A stretch of DNA of 64,000 nucleotides from Cunninghamia lanceolata (GCA_027924645.1 BSBN01000252.1:1116001-1180000); one strand, 5' to 3'; shown: positions 34,290 through 46,679, counted from the stretch's first letter. Notes: a model not told the origin generated them from the sequence alone. Numbers and translations: made by a program.

Positions 34290-37200
34290 ATGGCTACTCT
34301 GAATGTTGTGAAGATCACTGATAGGCCACAACCTAAATTCAAGAAACATCCCTACAAATCCCTAGAAGTTGATCCCCTAGGCGCATTTTCTAGCATTCCG
34401 CATGGGGTTTTGCATGTAGAAGATGTTAGGGCATATATTCATGCAAACATTGAGGAATTTGGGGAATCCAAGCTAATGGATATCTATCACAATCAGTTAA
34501 TAGATGATTCATTTGAACTCAAACCTCAGTACAAGGCTATCCGGGACAAACATTTTGGACATTGCATCCATTTCCCCTGTTTTGCAGAAGATGAATGGGT
34601 TCGATATGTTCTGAACAGATTGCATGACAACTTTATGTATTTGATGAGGCCATTTAAGATAACCAAGGATGTAATTAGGGCAGTTACCAGATTGCACTCA
34701 TCCAGTGGGTTACTTGCTCTCAAATCCGTCAAGAATCAGACAGTGAGTGAGGCAACCAGATTAAAATTTGACAAGAGAGCAATGACCATAGAAGATATCA
34801 CTGATCCGGATATCAAGTTTGCATCTATGATAATTGGCTATAAGATATATCACTCCAGCAGGGAGAATTCAATATCCGAAACTGCTATATATACTGCTTA
34901 TGAAATGCTAAGGAAAAATGTTGACTATGATCTCAGCGAACTTCTTCTGAGCCAACTGTTAGAAAACTTACAAAAGATCAAGAAGGACAAGAAAAACCCA
35001 TTCAAATATGGTGGTCTGATATTGTGTTTATTCCTTTACTTTATGAATGAGCTACCTAGATCCAGTGGTTGGATATGGCAAAATGACAGACCAGTAGCCA
35101 TACAAATCAGAGATTATTTGCATGGAATTGGTGATGCCAAGGCACAGAATACAACACTCTGGGGCTACTTCAAGAACTTTCAAATTATGATGCAAGCCAG
35201 AGAAAGAATCCCTCAATTATTGGTTGAGAAGTATAAGGATACAGTGTGCTTTATGGTGGACACTGATCAATGCCTGATGGAGGCAGTGGAACCTAGAATA
35301 GTGTGGATCATGCCAATGGGGTATGAGGTTGATGAGAAAATCCTAGATCTACACATCCAACACCTGTTGAGTCAACCCAAGGACCCTAAGGCAGAAAGGT
35401 TTGGGACCTTCCAAGAGTTGAGTATAAAAGTTCATGTTGAACTGAGACAGCCTAAGATCAAGAGAAAAGTAAGAAGGGAAGTAGAAGAATTCACCAAAAG
35501 GCATGGAATATCAAAGGGGGCAGTTGATGTCAACAAAGAGAAGATGGAAAGGACAAAGAAAGAAAGGCAAGAAACTGAGAAAGAAAGTGCTCTGGTGCAA
35601 GCCCCCTCCCAGACCAGATCCTCCAAGAGCTCTACACCTGCCACCTCTAGGAGCTAGAAAGCATCAAAACCGGAAGTCAGAACATCCGGAAAGGGAGAGA
35701 AGAGAACTAAATCAAAGGCCACAAGGTCTTACACCAGTCAAAAGGATGATGAAGAGACTGAGTAAGATGAGGAAGTCAAGAAAATGAAGAAGAAGAAGAA
35801 AGCATCCCGTGAACCCTCTACCAGTCATAGCAAGGAAGAAGAGGCAGAAGAATTTGTTGAAAGGCCTACTCTCTGCATTGATGATATCATCAAATTAGTC
35901 ACTGTGGATGGGAACTTGAAACCAATGACTGAATTTTATGATGATTATAGTGAAACTGATTAGAAGATCCTGCAAGAGGCTACAGTCAGGTACTTAAACA
36001 TCTACAACAAAGCATTCATTGAAATTATATCTCTGATTCCTAAAAGTCTAGAAAAGGAAATTGAAATAAGAAAGAACAATGCCATGGCAAAAGACCTAGA
36101 AATCCAGGAGCAGATTGCTATCCAACTCTATCCCTCCATCACTCTAAAGCAAATAAACATGATCTTCAAAGATTGCAAGGATAAGTTCCGGAGTAAAGCC
36201 AGAATGAATAAGCTTATGCTCAGAGCGACTGATCAGGTGGCTAAAGAGACTGAAGAGATCCTCTGGAATGCCTATAAAAGATTCAATATTCCTGTTATAG
36301 AGGACTTAGATGATGAACCATCTGCCATGGATGACAAAGGAGAATCTACTGAGACAGTTGCAGAAGAGACAAAGGAGACAAGTAAAGAGAAAGCTAAGGA
36401 CTTAGATTCCTGTATTCTGGAAGAGGAAGTTCATGGAGAAGCAGACACCTCTCTTTCGGATCCCCCTGCAGACTCTGAAATTGAAGGAAAAGAAAGAAAA
36501 GAAGAGAACATCAATCAAGGAGAAGAAGTGAAGGGAAGAGAAGAAGGTCAAACTGAGAAGACCACAAGTGACAGTGCTGAGGCTACAGAAGGAAAGAAGA
36601 CTCTATCTCTGGCAAGAGACACGGCAGAAATTGTTAAAGATTTCTTGACTAAAGAAATGATGGAGATTGATGAATTGGAGCTACTTCAAGGACCATTCAA
36701 TTTTGATTCTCTCTTCCCGGTTCAAACTATGAAGATAGCATCCTTTGCTCAAGCAAAGGCAAAAGAAAAACTTCTGAAGTCTCACATGGAAGACTGTGAG
36801 TTAATAGAAATTGCATCTGATGTTTTGGAAAAGATCATGCCATCCTTTCAGAAGGATCTTTCATCTTCTTCATCTGGTAATCTAAAATCTCTTGTTAATT
36901 CAGTTAGCACACATTTTGATTCTTTTGAAAAAGTAGCAGAAGAGAAAGTTCGGAAAGAATTTTTGGATAAGAGATTCTCCGAGATACAAGGATTTATAAC
37001 CAATGATAGGAGAAATATGGATATTGGGATAAAGAGCTTAGAAAATGCTCTTAAAGATGGTAGAGAAGTATATAAATTTTGTTTAACCTGGTCTAAAGTG
37101 ACAAAGGATATTGAGAAGAAAGTGAAAGAACAAGAGGATAAACTGTCAAGCTTCTCTCAGAATTTTGATCCTCTCACCACATCCATAATAAACTAGGAGT

Positions 37201-37493
37201 GTCAGACTATTGCAGTCATAAATGAGATAAAGAAGCTTGAGAAGGAGAGGAAGAATATAATAAGTAGGATGGGTGAACTTAGAGGGATGATTATCCCTAA
37301 ATTAGAGGCCATGCATGAGGCCCTAACTGATGCTCAGACCACAGCCCGGACCAGTGATCCGACAGATCTAAAGAGAGCAGAAGCTTTTGCATTCCTGTTG
37401 AGTGGTCACATCTCAATTTTGGATAGGATGAAGCAGAGTTGGGCAACAAAATTTGTCTAGTTAAAGACAACTTTTGCAGATATACTTCAATAA
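34290..37493 (+). pseudogene. element B ORF2: about 1067-codon protein of unknown family
   Basis: A single frame runs from ATG 34290 to TAA 37491, with five nonsense codons (35655 TAG, 35763 TAA, 35961 TAG, 37194 TAG, 37458 TAG). All pieces are in the same frame, so this was one protein. Residues 1-400 look globular (HFGHCIHFPCFAEDEW, ITKDVIRAVTRLHSS, KYGGLILCLFLYFMNELP, DTDQCLMEAVEPRIVWIMPM). Residues 400-520 are Lys/Arg/Glu/Ser-rich. Residues 520-690 are helical and acidic. Residues 810-1060 form a helical domain (SFAQAKAKEKLLKSHMEDCE). No catalytic motif of a polymerase, protease or integrase is seen. It could be a captured host gene, an accessory structural protein or an envelope-like position holder; I do not recognise it. 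Confidence 0.8.
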
Positions 37494-37731
37494 ATGTAAG
37501 TATAACATACATATATATACTTATGCGGCTAAGTATAGTTGGATTTTTAAAAAATTTTGGTGTGCGGATTCTACCCTTTGCCATTGATGTCAAAGGGGGA
37601 GTGAGTAGCAGTGAAAAATGTGGAATCTAGCTAAAGGGGAGCTCCAAAAAAGTGTACATTAGAACAGAGCATTGGCCAAGGGGGAGTGTAGTGTGACACT
37701 TAGTCATTTTTCACTAAGTGTTACCATCAAC

Positions 37732-37746
37732 GCCAAAGGGGAAGAT
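37732..37746 (+). other. element B polypurine tract
   Basis: GCCAAAGGGGAAGAT directly before the 3' LTR. Earlier purine-rich AAAGGGGGAGTG runs near 37590 and 37680 look like extra copies of the same motif in the 3' untranslated region. Confidence 0.85.
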
Positions 37747-38850
37747 TGTTGGCAAGAGACACTATGTGGCTTCATAAGTGTTGTCATTGATGGCAACAAA
37801 GTCCATCCCACACATCTGCATGACATGGTGTGTCTATACCAGAAGTCAGATTGAAGAGTATTTTGGTTCGGTGACCAAGAACAGAGCATGCAACAAGGTC
37901 TGACAATCAGGTCCAGATCTCTCAGAGGAAGTATCTTAGTAAAGTGCAGACCTGTGGAAGTCAAAAGGAGTACCATGACTAATATATTCCAGAGATTGAG
38001 CCTCCGGTGATGGAAGAGTGAAAAGATATGAACACCTAAGTGTTGGGTTCCTGTTTGGCAGAATAGACTGAGGAAGAATTGACCGGCAGAGCATCAGACC
38101 TTAATTCGGATGAGATATTGATGGTGATCAAGCTTCTTAAGAGATCATTCATGATTGGCTGACATGACTGATGACTTCTATAAGTATCTCTTTGATACGC
38201 ATCACTTGGTAAGCAAGGATTCAACCGATAGACCAGAGTTTGGAAAAATATTAAGTATTCTGGATGCTGACTAAGAAACATGTTGAAATCCTTGGTGCAG
38301 ATATATATACCAGATGGATTTCGATGAGAAGGGTGTGTGGTGTATTGTGAAGTGAGAAGAAAAGCAGAGAATAGTGTGGAAGTAGTAGTACAGGTTTGGT
38401 ATGTGACAGGACAGCAGCACCAAAGAAAATGAAGAATGAAGTGTAGTAGATCAGTGTATTGAGCCTAACCGAAACTGAACTTTAGCATATGTGGATGCTT
38501 CTCATCAGTTCAAGTATCTTGTTATTTTCTTTATACCTTGTAGACAGTGAGTCTCTTGTAAGCAGTGAGCCTCTTGTGAGCAGTGTGCTCGGGTAGTGAG
38601 CCCTAATTGGCAAGTGCCATTTTGTACTTCTATTCTTTTAACAGAGAATACAATCTTGGGTTAGTCACCCCGTGGTTTTTCCCTTAATAGGGTTTTCCAC
38701 GTCAAAATCATTGTGTTATGTGTATTGATTTTATTTCTTCTTTCATGGTTATGGATGCTTATTTGTTTTGATGCTGCACTAGTTGTTAAAGAAGAACAGA
38801 AAATCAAATTAATTAAGATAACTAATTCACCCCCCTCTTAGTTATCAACA
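37747..38850 (+). repeat. element B 3' LTR
   Basis: Same termini as the 5' LTR, preceded by the polypurine run and followed by the TCTCT duplication. Confidence 0.95.
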
Positions 38851-38855
38851 TCTCT

Positions 38856-39046
38856 CTACTCTGGCCAGAGCTGGCTTAGATCATAGTCCCTTACTTCTAA
38901 GTTGGGTTCAAAAGTATCATAGAGGTCCCTACCCTTTTAGGTATAAAATTATGTGGGCTTCCCACCCCAACTTCAAAGATTGTGTAGCTGAGTCATGTAA
39001 AACCCATGTTCAATGTTCAACTATGTATAAGGTATCCCAAAAATAG
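38856..39046 (+). pseudogene. LINE-1 ORF2, end of endonuclease domain
   Basis: It continues the endonuclease after element B, with the catalytic LDHSPLLLSW motif (Asp-His pair intact) near 38877-38905, then KIMWASHPNF and MYKVSQK. Coding sense on + ends near 39046 and the next bases belong to an opposite-strand LINE. Confidence 0.8.
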
Positions 39047-39480
39047 AGTATTAATACAGTGGTTCCATCCAAGATAGATCTTCCTGGGACAAACCCACTT
39101 TGTTCTTCAACAATGATATCTAGCAAGACTATTTTTAACCTGTTAGAAATTGCCCTTGAGATTATCTTCTATAATGTATTGCACAAGGAAATTAGCCTAT
39201 AATCATCAAAGGTTAATGTTAGATCTTTTTTGGGGACAAAAACAATGAAAGTGTTATTCAAATCCTTCAATAGAGCTCCCTTCTTCCTAGATTCTTCAGC
39301 TACCTCAACTATATCTTTGCCAACAATTATATGCCAACATTTGTGGAATAAACTAGTAGGGAAACCATTCGGTCCAAGAGCCTTATCTGGATGTAGTTGC
39401 ATTGTTGCCAATTTTATCTCATGTTCTATAAAAGGTCCTAAAAGTAGAGAATTTTTCTCTTCATTGATCAATTTGAGGAT
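39047..39480 (-). pseudogene. LINE-2 ORF2 reverse transcriptase, N-terminal part
   Basis: L1-type RT motifs on - are PDKALGPNGFPTSLFHKCW (about 39380-39325), VFVPKKD, YRLISLCNTL (about 39200-39170), then SNRLK and SGFVPGRSILDG (about 39095-39060). It stops before the catalytic FADD box, so the 3' part of the element is lost. One TAG interrupts after SLCNTL. Confidence 0.88.
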
Positions 39481-40484
39481 ATGATGTAGAATCTAATTTT
39501 GGTTAATCAGATCAAAGCCCTCCCAATTATTTAGAAGATTTTGGAAATAAGCAATAGTTGCCTCTTTGATTTCTTTATCTTCTTCTAGTAAGGAGACATC
39601 CTCCCTTTTTATCTTTGAGATACTAATCTACATCCTTCTGATCTTAGTAGAGTTATGAAATATTTTGAGTTCCTTTCCCCATCTTTCAACTAAACCTCCC
39701 TTGACTTTTGATGCTAGAACACCTCCTCCCTAGACAAAATCTTTGAATACTTGTTCAACATGAATCTACTTTGATCTATGCCATACAAGAAAACTTCCTC
39801 ATTCAGCGCCTCTATCTTGCTATCCACCTAAGCCTTTTTTTGCAAAAATGTATTTAAAGTGATCCCCATTCCATGCCTTCAGCTTCTCCTTTAACATCTT
39901 GAGTTTGGAGAATAGGGAAAACATTTTCGTGCTAAGAAAGATTTAAGAATCCCACCATTGCTCCATGTAGGATAAAAATTTAGGATCTCTCATCCACATA
40001 TTCTCAAATTTGAAGGGGTATCTATCTAGACGCTGCCCTTCCCAAATACACAATTGAATAGGGAAATGATTGGAGCTAGAGGTAGGGACAATGCTATATT
40101 CATAGGTTTTGTTAGAAGCACATCAATCCCCACACCATAGAAATATATCCAGTCTTTTTGAAATGTTTCTAAAACCAAGTCTTCGATTAGTCCAAGTAAA
40201 TTTTCCATTCTAAAGAGGGATGTCGATCAAATCGGCCCTTTAAACAAATTATGCAAAATCTATTTGCGACTAACTTCTTCTTGGAAACCCCCCAAATTTG
40301 TCTTCATCAAATAAGATTGCATTAAAGTCTCCCCCCAAAATGAAGGAGGATTGAGGGAAAGTGGATAAATTTGTTCCAACTCATTCCAGACATGCTTTTT
40401 CATAGAATAAACATTGGGCCCATGGAAAATGCTGCAGGCCACCAAAGAATTTCTAAGCCACCAGAAGCACCTTCCAAATGCACA
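39481..40484 (-). pseudogene. LINE-2 ORF2 endonuclease domain, second part, and linker
   Basis: Just left of element C, - reads FWWLRNSLVACSIFHGPN, then LGGDFNAILFDEDKFGG near 40340-40290 (intact GDFN motif), and a C-terminal stretch with WIYFYGVGIDV and a decayed SDHxP region near 40060. The linker to RT (39481-40020) is charged and broken by several stops and frame changes. Confidence 0.82.
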
Positions 40485-43275
40485 TGTAACATGCCTTCTC
40501 ATATTACTCAGAATTACACACACAATTTACTAAGAAAGTAAAAGAACATGATAATCATGAGTGAAATATTTTTTTTATCATTTGCATAATTACAAAGAAA
40601 TAAAAGCATAACTTTTATGTATATTTTTCAACCTTGAAATTTAATATATTCAAAGATAATTCATAGTAAAAACATTTCACTTTACATTTACAAATATGTT
40701 GCACTTGGAAAAAAGAATAATTTTACATCATAAGCCATAACATGAAGTATAATATAAAGAGTATTGTCTCTAAAATTTTGATATTTGTCATACAAGTCTT
40801 GGCGAGTCTTCTGCTACAAAGGGAGAGCATCATCAAAGTGCTTTACCTCCAACCATAGATCAACGGTCCCCCACACACCTTCCTTCCTGGAAGTGGCCCT
40901 ACCCTTCATGAAGAGTATAGACATAAGAATCCAACAGGTTGCCATCTGAGTCCTAGTGTTGTGTCCTATGTAACACAATCGACCATACGACTCTAGACAA
41001 TCTTCTAGCTAAGTATGATCATTTTGACAGGATAACGCCATCTAGACATTATGAACTAACTAATGCATGCATAGACAAATGCATCACTTTGGCCAAAGTT
41101 TCTATATAAATAGATGTTTGCAGTAAACGTAGTCGTGTGTTCACACACCTCTAACTCGACTTGGAGACTATCTCATCCTACATTTTGACTTGTTTGGCTA
41201 GTATCTCTAAGCATAATTGTCTTGACTAAACTCAATTATTAGTCAACTAACTTACCATTTAATCTTGAATCTAGGATATGTACTTGTATATGTTTAGAAG
41301 ATTTAATCTTTTAGAGATTCCTTAGTTACATTCTTGCACACATCAGAGTTTATGACTTCCTGTCATTCTTCTCATCGACTCAAGATTAAGCACTCTTGTG
41401 CTATAAGTCATGTTTTGACTTTAACAAGAAATCATTAAACTTTATCAAAAGCTTCTAGACTCTATCTAAATTATAATATCTTAATCTATGGTTTCTTGAC
41501 TCTTTTACTATCGACCATAGAATACAAAGTCAAAATCCAACTAGAGAGTTTTTAAGTTATCTAAACCCTTCTGGGTAGACGCTAGGGTTTTACTTCTTTA
41601 TCCCAATCTCATTGGTGTATCAAAACACTCCAAAGTAAAAATTTATGATATAGAAACAAAGACCTTAGTCTTCTATAGACCTCTTGAACATTGGTCGGGT
41701 TTACATCTCTCAATATTATGTATAAACACAAATTATCAGGTATATCTTCATTGAGATAAAATCTTAATGAATACTATCATTATTATATCTAATCCTTGAA
41801 CTAAGTCAATCTTTGAGTCTACCATAATAACAATTCAATGTCTTTGATCTCTTGATCTTTGCAAGTCCATTGACCTTTCAATATTGAAAAGATTATGAAC
41901 TCTTGTGTTTCATCCTAGAGTATAATAACAATACTCATCATGTTGTGGTTTGCATAATATCACCACTCTTGGTGTTTTATCAATACCCATATCATATCTT
42001 CATGTATTCTAAATTAAAAGAATAGCTATCATAAAATCTTTGATAAAACAAAATAACACTTATACATATAAGTCTTGGAAACTAAAGACTTATCTCAATC
42101 TAACCTTCTCACTTACTTCTAGATTAATAGAAGAGTCTTCAACAATTTAGTCTCAGCTTCTAATAAATAATTTGTCTTGTGACACTACTGTGATACTAAA
42201 AATATAAGACCACTGCATATAGAGCTCGAAACTCATTCTAAGCCTCATGATCATTCAATGTAAGTGATACACAATCATTTAATAAGAAGAGACAATCACT
42301 AATAATGCCAAGGCGACTGTGGATTTAGAAGAATAATTATAAAGTACATTTTTATATGGAGCCTAATTAGACTCAGAGGTTAAATTTACCCCACTTTTAT
42401 TAGCATGATTTCCCCTCAAATTATTTAACAGGGTCAAGGGGTAGCGCCCCTTGTGGGGTCCAAGGGGTAGTGCTCCTGGCGCACTCCTTGTCACGATACA
42501 GGGCCGGGTCGAGGGGCAGCACCCCCGAAACCTCCAATGATTTTTATTATTTTATAAAGGCATCGGGAGTTATTTTTCTATTGGCCGACATAATAAACCC
42601 TATTTTTGTAACTGGCATAAGGCTTGATAAAAGCTGCTAAGGGTTAGGGTTTCAATTGATGTATTGTAGCATTTTGCAGCGGTATTGAGTTGCAAGGATT
42701 GCTGGTTGTAATCAGTTTGATTTAATGGATAATAATATTGGACTCTCTATTGGTGGATGTAGCCCGGGCTTGGGTGAACAATGTTAAAACTTGTCTCTCG
42801 CTATTATTATTTCTGTGTATTTTCATTCCTCTGTTTAATCTTTCTTTGCATTTAATTGATGTCTTTTGCCAGCTTACCCTAACATACGTAACAAATTAGT
42901 CATTGTTTACTAGGCAAGAATAAATACATTCGATCTTTATGATTAAGACCACACTGCCCTTCAACCTGCAAAAGCTTACTAAGCTGTGATTATTAAACTA
43001 AAAGCTATTGGCCTATCAGCCTACATAGTTTACTATCCTAAGATAATATCAAATATTTTCTAGCCTTTCAGCCTTCAAATGGTTACAAAACTAATGATAG
43101 AAATATAAACATATATACCCTATAGGTTTGATGTCTTAACAATAGTATGGAAATGTTAACATCTACATATATCACTGAAGAAACTATAACATACATTGCT
43201 AATCACTTCTATCTTCAATCTATTGAGAACAAGACATTTCACTATTTCCTTTGAACTACAATAATTACAAAGAAT

Positions 43276-43307
<32 letters not shown>

Positions 43308-44737
43308 ATTCAAAGAGAACACATTCCTATTTGTATACAGATGATAACAAACTACAATAATTTAAAAATGAAAAGACAATACTTTTCTAAGGCATTCATA
43401 CCTCTAAACACTGTCAGTTTTAGTGTTTGAGAAAGCTCTAGAAATCAACTAGCTATCAAACTTGACTCCACCTATCCTTTTGTGTGTCTGTGTCTTTATG
43501 CATGCATATTCCTTTATAAGATCCAACTCACTTAGACAATAGAGTTCTCTGTCTTACTTAACTGTTGCTTCTTATACGAAGCTCCCTCTCTCTCTATGTT
43601 TTACTATGCACTATCGTTATTACTGTACTAACAAAATCCTTTTATCATTTGAAGATATCATTCATCTATCCTTTGATATGCTTACCTCTTAATGATATAG
43701 TCTTTTAAGACTTCACCACTCCACTTGCCCATGGAGTCCTTGGTAGATTCCTTGCCTATTAACGTGCTTTGATAGCATGTAGACGTAGTGGAGCAGTTGA
43801 CCTATAATGACCACTCTTGGACTCCTCCTTAAGTCCATAACTGACGTGGAGATAGGAGTTGAGTGCTCACATATTAACATGAACAAGTTGCAATAATTGC
43901 TATCATACCACAATACATAAGAAACTCTTCGACATCATACTATAATTATAACTTATAGATAATATTTAAATAAATATAAAACATCATAGTGTAGGTATAT
44001 ACAATGTATTCTTACATTATTCCTATCACTTTGATAAAATACGAGAATGGGGTCGAGGTTTTCTCCTCCTCTCTATTTTGCATAAATGCCAAGAAAGATA
44101 GGATATCAAAATGGAAAACTTATTAGAAATCACCGATACTGAAATAGTTTAATCACTGATATTTAATTAGTTATAATATTATATACTATATTCATATCTC
44201 ATAAGGAAGATAATGACTATCGATCATATCTTTTTGATGGTTGTACACTATTCCTACTTGGTTTTTGACAAACCCTAAGCCAAAGGATCTTGATGATAAA
44301 TCGGCAATTTTCAATTCAAAACCAATTTAGACCAAAAGAGTCGAACACAACTTACCAAACTTGACAAGGGTTCACTAACAATGCAAGAACAAGACTTAGA
44401 TGGCAACAACCTATCCTTATCCAAATGTCTATTCACTTCTCTCCGATGATGCTCTCCCTCTCTTTCTTGGAGGGCAGAAAACTTGTTCTCCTGGTTACAA
44501 CTTACAATCATCCAAACTAGGATTAATGCATCATTAGTCACTTCATATATCTTATGAATAAATAATCATGACGACATATAATCACATGTCTAATTCTAAA
44601 CATATAAACATAAACTCTTGATATCATTGATTTATCTTGATATTTTCACATAATGTCAAATCATTAAATCACGCATAATCAACTACTAATTACATGCAAG
44701 TAAAAAGTAAAATATAGTCAAATTTTGGGGTGTGACA
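40485..44737 (-). repeat. element C 3' LTR
   Basis: It runs from TGTAACATGCC to GGGGTGTGACA. It contains the secondary 540-bp insertion at 42348-42887 that is absent from the other LTR. Confidence 0.93.
42348..42887 (+). mobile_element. solo LTR-like insertion inside the element C 3' LTR
   Basis: The 5' LTR of C reads AAAGTACGTAAC where the 3' LTR has AAAGTAC, 540 extra bases, then GTAAC. The extra sequence ends in CCCTAACATAC and has an LTR-like 3' half (GGGCTTGGGTGAACAATG followed by a TCTCTCGC and T-rich tail). Its 5' half holds GC-rich AAGGGGTAGCGCCCCTTG palindromes. A clean TG start is not visible and the duplication is at best TAC, so a solo LTR is the best but not the only reading. 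Confidence 0.6.
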
Positions 44738-44753
44738 TATCTCCCCCCATAAG
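44738..44753 (-). other. element C polypurine tract
   Basis: On - TTATGGGGGGAGATA directly precedes the 3' LTR start TGTCACACC. Confidence 0.88.
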
Positions 44754-44849
44754 ATTCATCATCCTCAATGATCCAATGTATCCAAAATAAAAACATAATA
44801 AAGTTTTTGTTCAACTTTGAAAATCATAACATAAATGAGGAAATCTCTG

Positions 44850-45349
44850 ATAAAAATCATGGTAATCTTCCCATGTGGCACTATTCTCTGCATATTGGTC
44901 CCACTGGACCTTGCACCGAGTAACCTCTTTGTTACGTAAGCGGAGCTTGCACTTTGAGCTTTGAGAGGTTCGATCATGACCATTCCTAGGTCCTGTACCT
45001 ATATAGCATTTCGATCAATAATATGATTATCACTTGTTATATACTTTTTCAAATATGAAACATGAAAAACATTATGCATTCTGGCAAGAGCTGGTGGTAG
45101 AGTGATTTTGTAGGCAATCGGATTGATAACTTCAAGAAATTTGAAGGGTCCTACATATCGAGGAGCTAATTTGGAAGCCTTTCCAAACTTTATGGAACTT
45201 TTTTGAGGTTTGACCCTTAAAAGAACTTCTTCTCCAACTGAGAATTGCCTTAGTGTACGCTTGGCATCAGGGTAACTTTTATGTCTATCATTTGCTTCTA
45301 ACAATCTATTCCTAATCAACTTAATATGTTCTTCCATTTCTGACAACAT
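44850..45349 (-). pseudogene. element C integrase C-terminus and chromodomain
   Basis: FSVGEEVLLRVKPQKSSIKF, LAPRYVGPFKFLE and MHNVFHVSYLKKYI form the usual integrase tail. Further on, after a frame change near 44960, another frame gives LRLRNKEVTRCKVQWDQ and then AENSATWEDYHDF, the aromatic and acidic residues of a chromodomain. In chromoviruses this domain targets integration to heterochromatin marks. Confidence 0.85.
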
Positions 45350-45389
45350 CTTTGGGCTAATGCTAATCCTATCTTATAGCTTACCTAGC

Positions 45390-46200
45390 TCATAGGAGTT
45401 TAGCATCTTCTTCTGTATAATGCTTCAAATGGAGCCATCTTGATAGTAGAATTGTAGGAGTTGTTATAAGCAAACTCCACAAGTGGTAGATATTCTTCCC
45501 ACTTGTATTGCTGATCCATGCAATACATCCTCACTAGATCTTGTAGGACTTGATTTACCCTCTCAATTTTACCATCTGTCTCAGGGTGATAAGCCAAACT
45601 TATATTGAGTCGAGTTCCTAGCACTAAAAAAAAGTTTGCCAAAATCTTGAAGTCATGTGCACATCTCTATTTGAGATAATCTTCTCAGGAACTCCATGCA
45701 ATCTAAACACTTCTTGCACAAACTTGTGAGCTATGACTAGTGCTCCATCTGTTAGATTCCCAAGTATAAAGTGAGCTACCTTGGTGAGTTTTTCTACCAT
45801 CACTAAAATAGCATCATGTCTATTTCGAGACATTGGAAGACCTTGCACAAAATCCATGCTAATGACCTATCACTTCCACTCTAGAATATCATGCAGATAT
45901 AGAAGTCCTACTGGATGTTGATGTTCAACCTTGACTCTCTGTCACTCTAGGAAACTTGCTACAAATCGTGTAGTGTCGTTCTTCATTCCTTTCTAGAAAT
46001 AAAGAGGTTTCATGTTGGCCAGGAGTTTAGTTACTCCTGGATGACCTGAATATAGTGCAGAATGAAATTCCTTCCACACAAGGTTTCTCAATTCTATCAA
46101 ATTTGGAACATACATCCTTCCTTTGTATCTTAGAAGCCCACTTGGTTCAAAATAGAACCCATCATACCTTGAGTCTTGAGGATTTATTGATAAAGCCTAC
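45390..46200 (-). pseudogene. element C integrase domain
   Basis: After a decayed HHCC region, the core shows the first catalytic Asp in SMDFVQGLP (about 45860-45830). The second site is ISNRDVHMTS where the usual motif is SDRD, so the catalytic Asp is Asn (a G-to-A change). The third site, HPETDGKIERVNQ, keeps Glu. It is therefore catalytically dead. It would have inserted cDNA into chromosomal DNA. Confidence 0.88.
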
Positions 46201-46299
46201 TTAACTTTCTTGTAAAACTCATCACCTGAAGAATTTTGCAATACTAAATCCTTGAAGTTTTAGTGGATAGAGACAATTGAAGAAATATGCCTCCATCGA

Positions 46300-46679
46300 C
46301 TCAAAGCATCCACTACTCAATTCTCTTTGCCTTTGATATAATTTATCTCAAAGTCATAGTCAGATATCAATTCCAACCATCTCCTTTGTTGAGCATTCAG
46401 ATGAGGTTGGGAAAATATATACTTAAGACCATGATGATCCGACTTCAACTCAAAAGGCTTCCCTAACAAGTAGTGTCGCCACACTTGCAAAGCATGCACA
46501 ACTGTTGCTACATCTAAATCATGAGGAGCATAATTCTGCTCATATGCTCTCAGTTTCTTGGATTCATAGGCTACCACTTGCCCATTCTGCATAAGCACTC
46601 CACCTAAACCTTCCCCTGAGATATTAGTGATGACAACAAATTAACTTTTCAGATCAGGAACTTTCAATATTGGTTCAAT
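46300..46679 (-). pseudogene. element C RNase H domain
   Basis: VLMQNGQVVAYESKKLRAYE, the DLDVATVVHALQVWRHYLLG stretch and LKSDHHGLKYIF are typical of gypsy RNase H. The first Asp block (usually CDAS) upstream is decayed. The SDHHGL motif keeps its Asp, unlike the gypsy copy at the left of the window. Confidence 0.87.

Larger units (their letters stand above)
31305..38850 (+). mobile_element. element B: non-autonomous LTR retrotransposon with large unknown ORF2
   Basis: Two LTRs of 1110 and 1104 bp, the 5-bp duplication TCTCT at 31300-31304 and 38851-38855, a primer binding site and a polypurine tract define a complete insertion on +. The 5.3-kb interior encodes a coiled-coil/zinc-knuckle gag-like ORF1 and a single-frame ORF2 of about 1067 codons. 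No DTGA protease, DDE integrase, FxDD reverse transcriptase or RNase H motif was found. It must borrow enzymes. Hand comparison of the first 225 bp of the LTRs gives about 18 differences. Confidence 0.95.
23987..39046 (+). mobile_element. LINE-1 (L1-type), 3'-truncated, hosting elements A and B
   Basis: Coding pieces on + are ORF1 (24085-24280, then 29206-30658) and the start of ORF2 with an endonuclease domain (30659-31304, then 38856-39046). The two interruptions are LTR elements A and B, each with a 5-bp target duplication, and sense reading continues across each. The reverse transcriptase region is missing: at about 39046 the sequence switches to an opposite-strand LINE. The 5' end is placed where homology to the 1-kb repeat stops. 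Confidence 0.85.
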
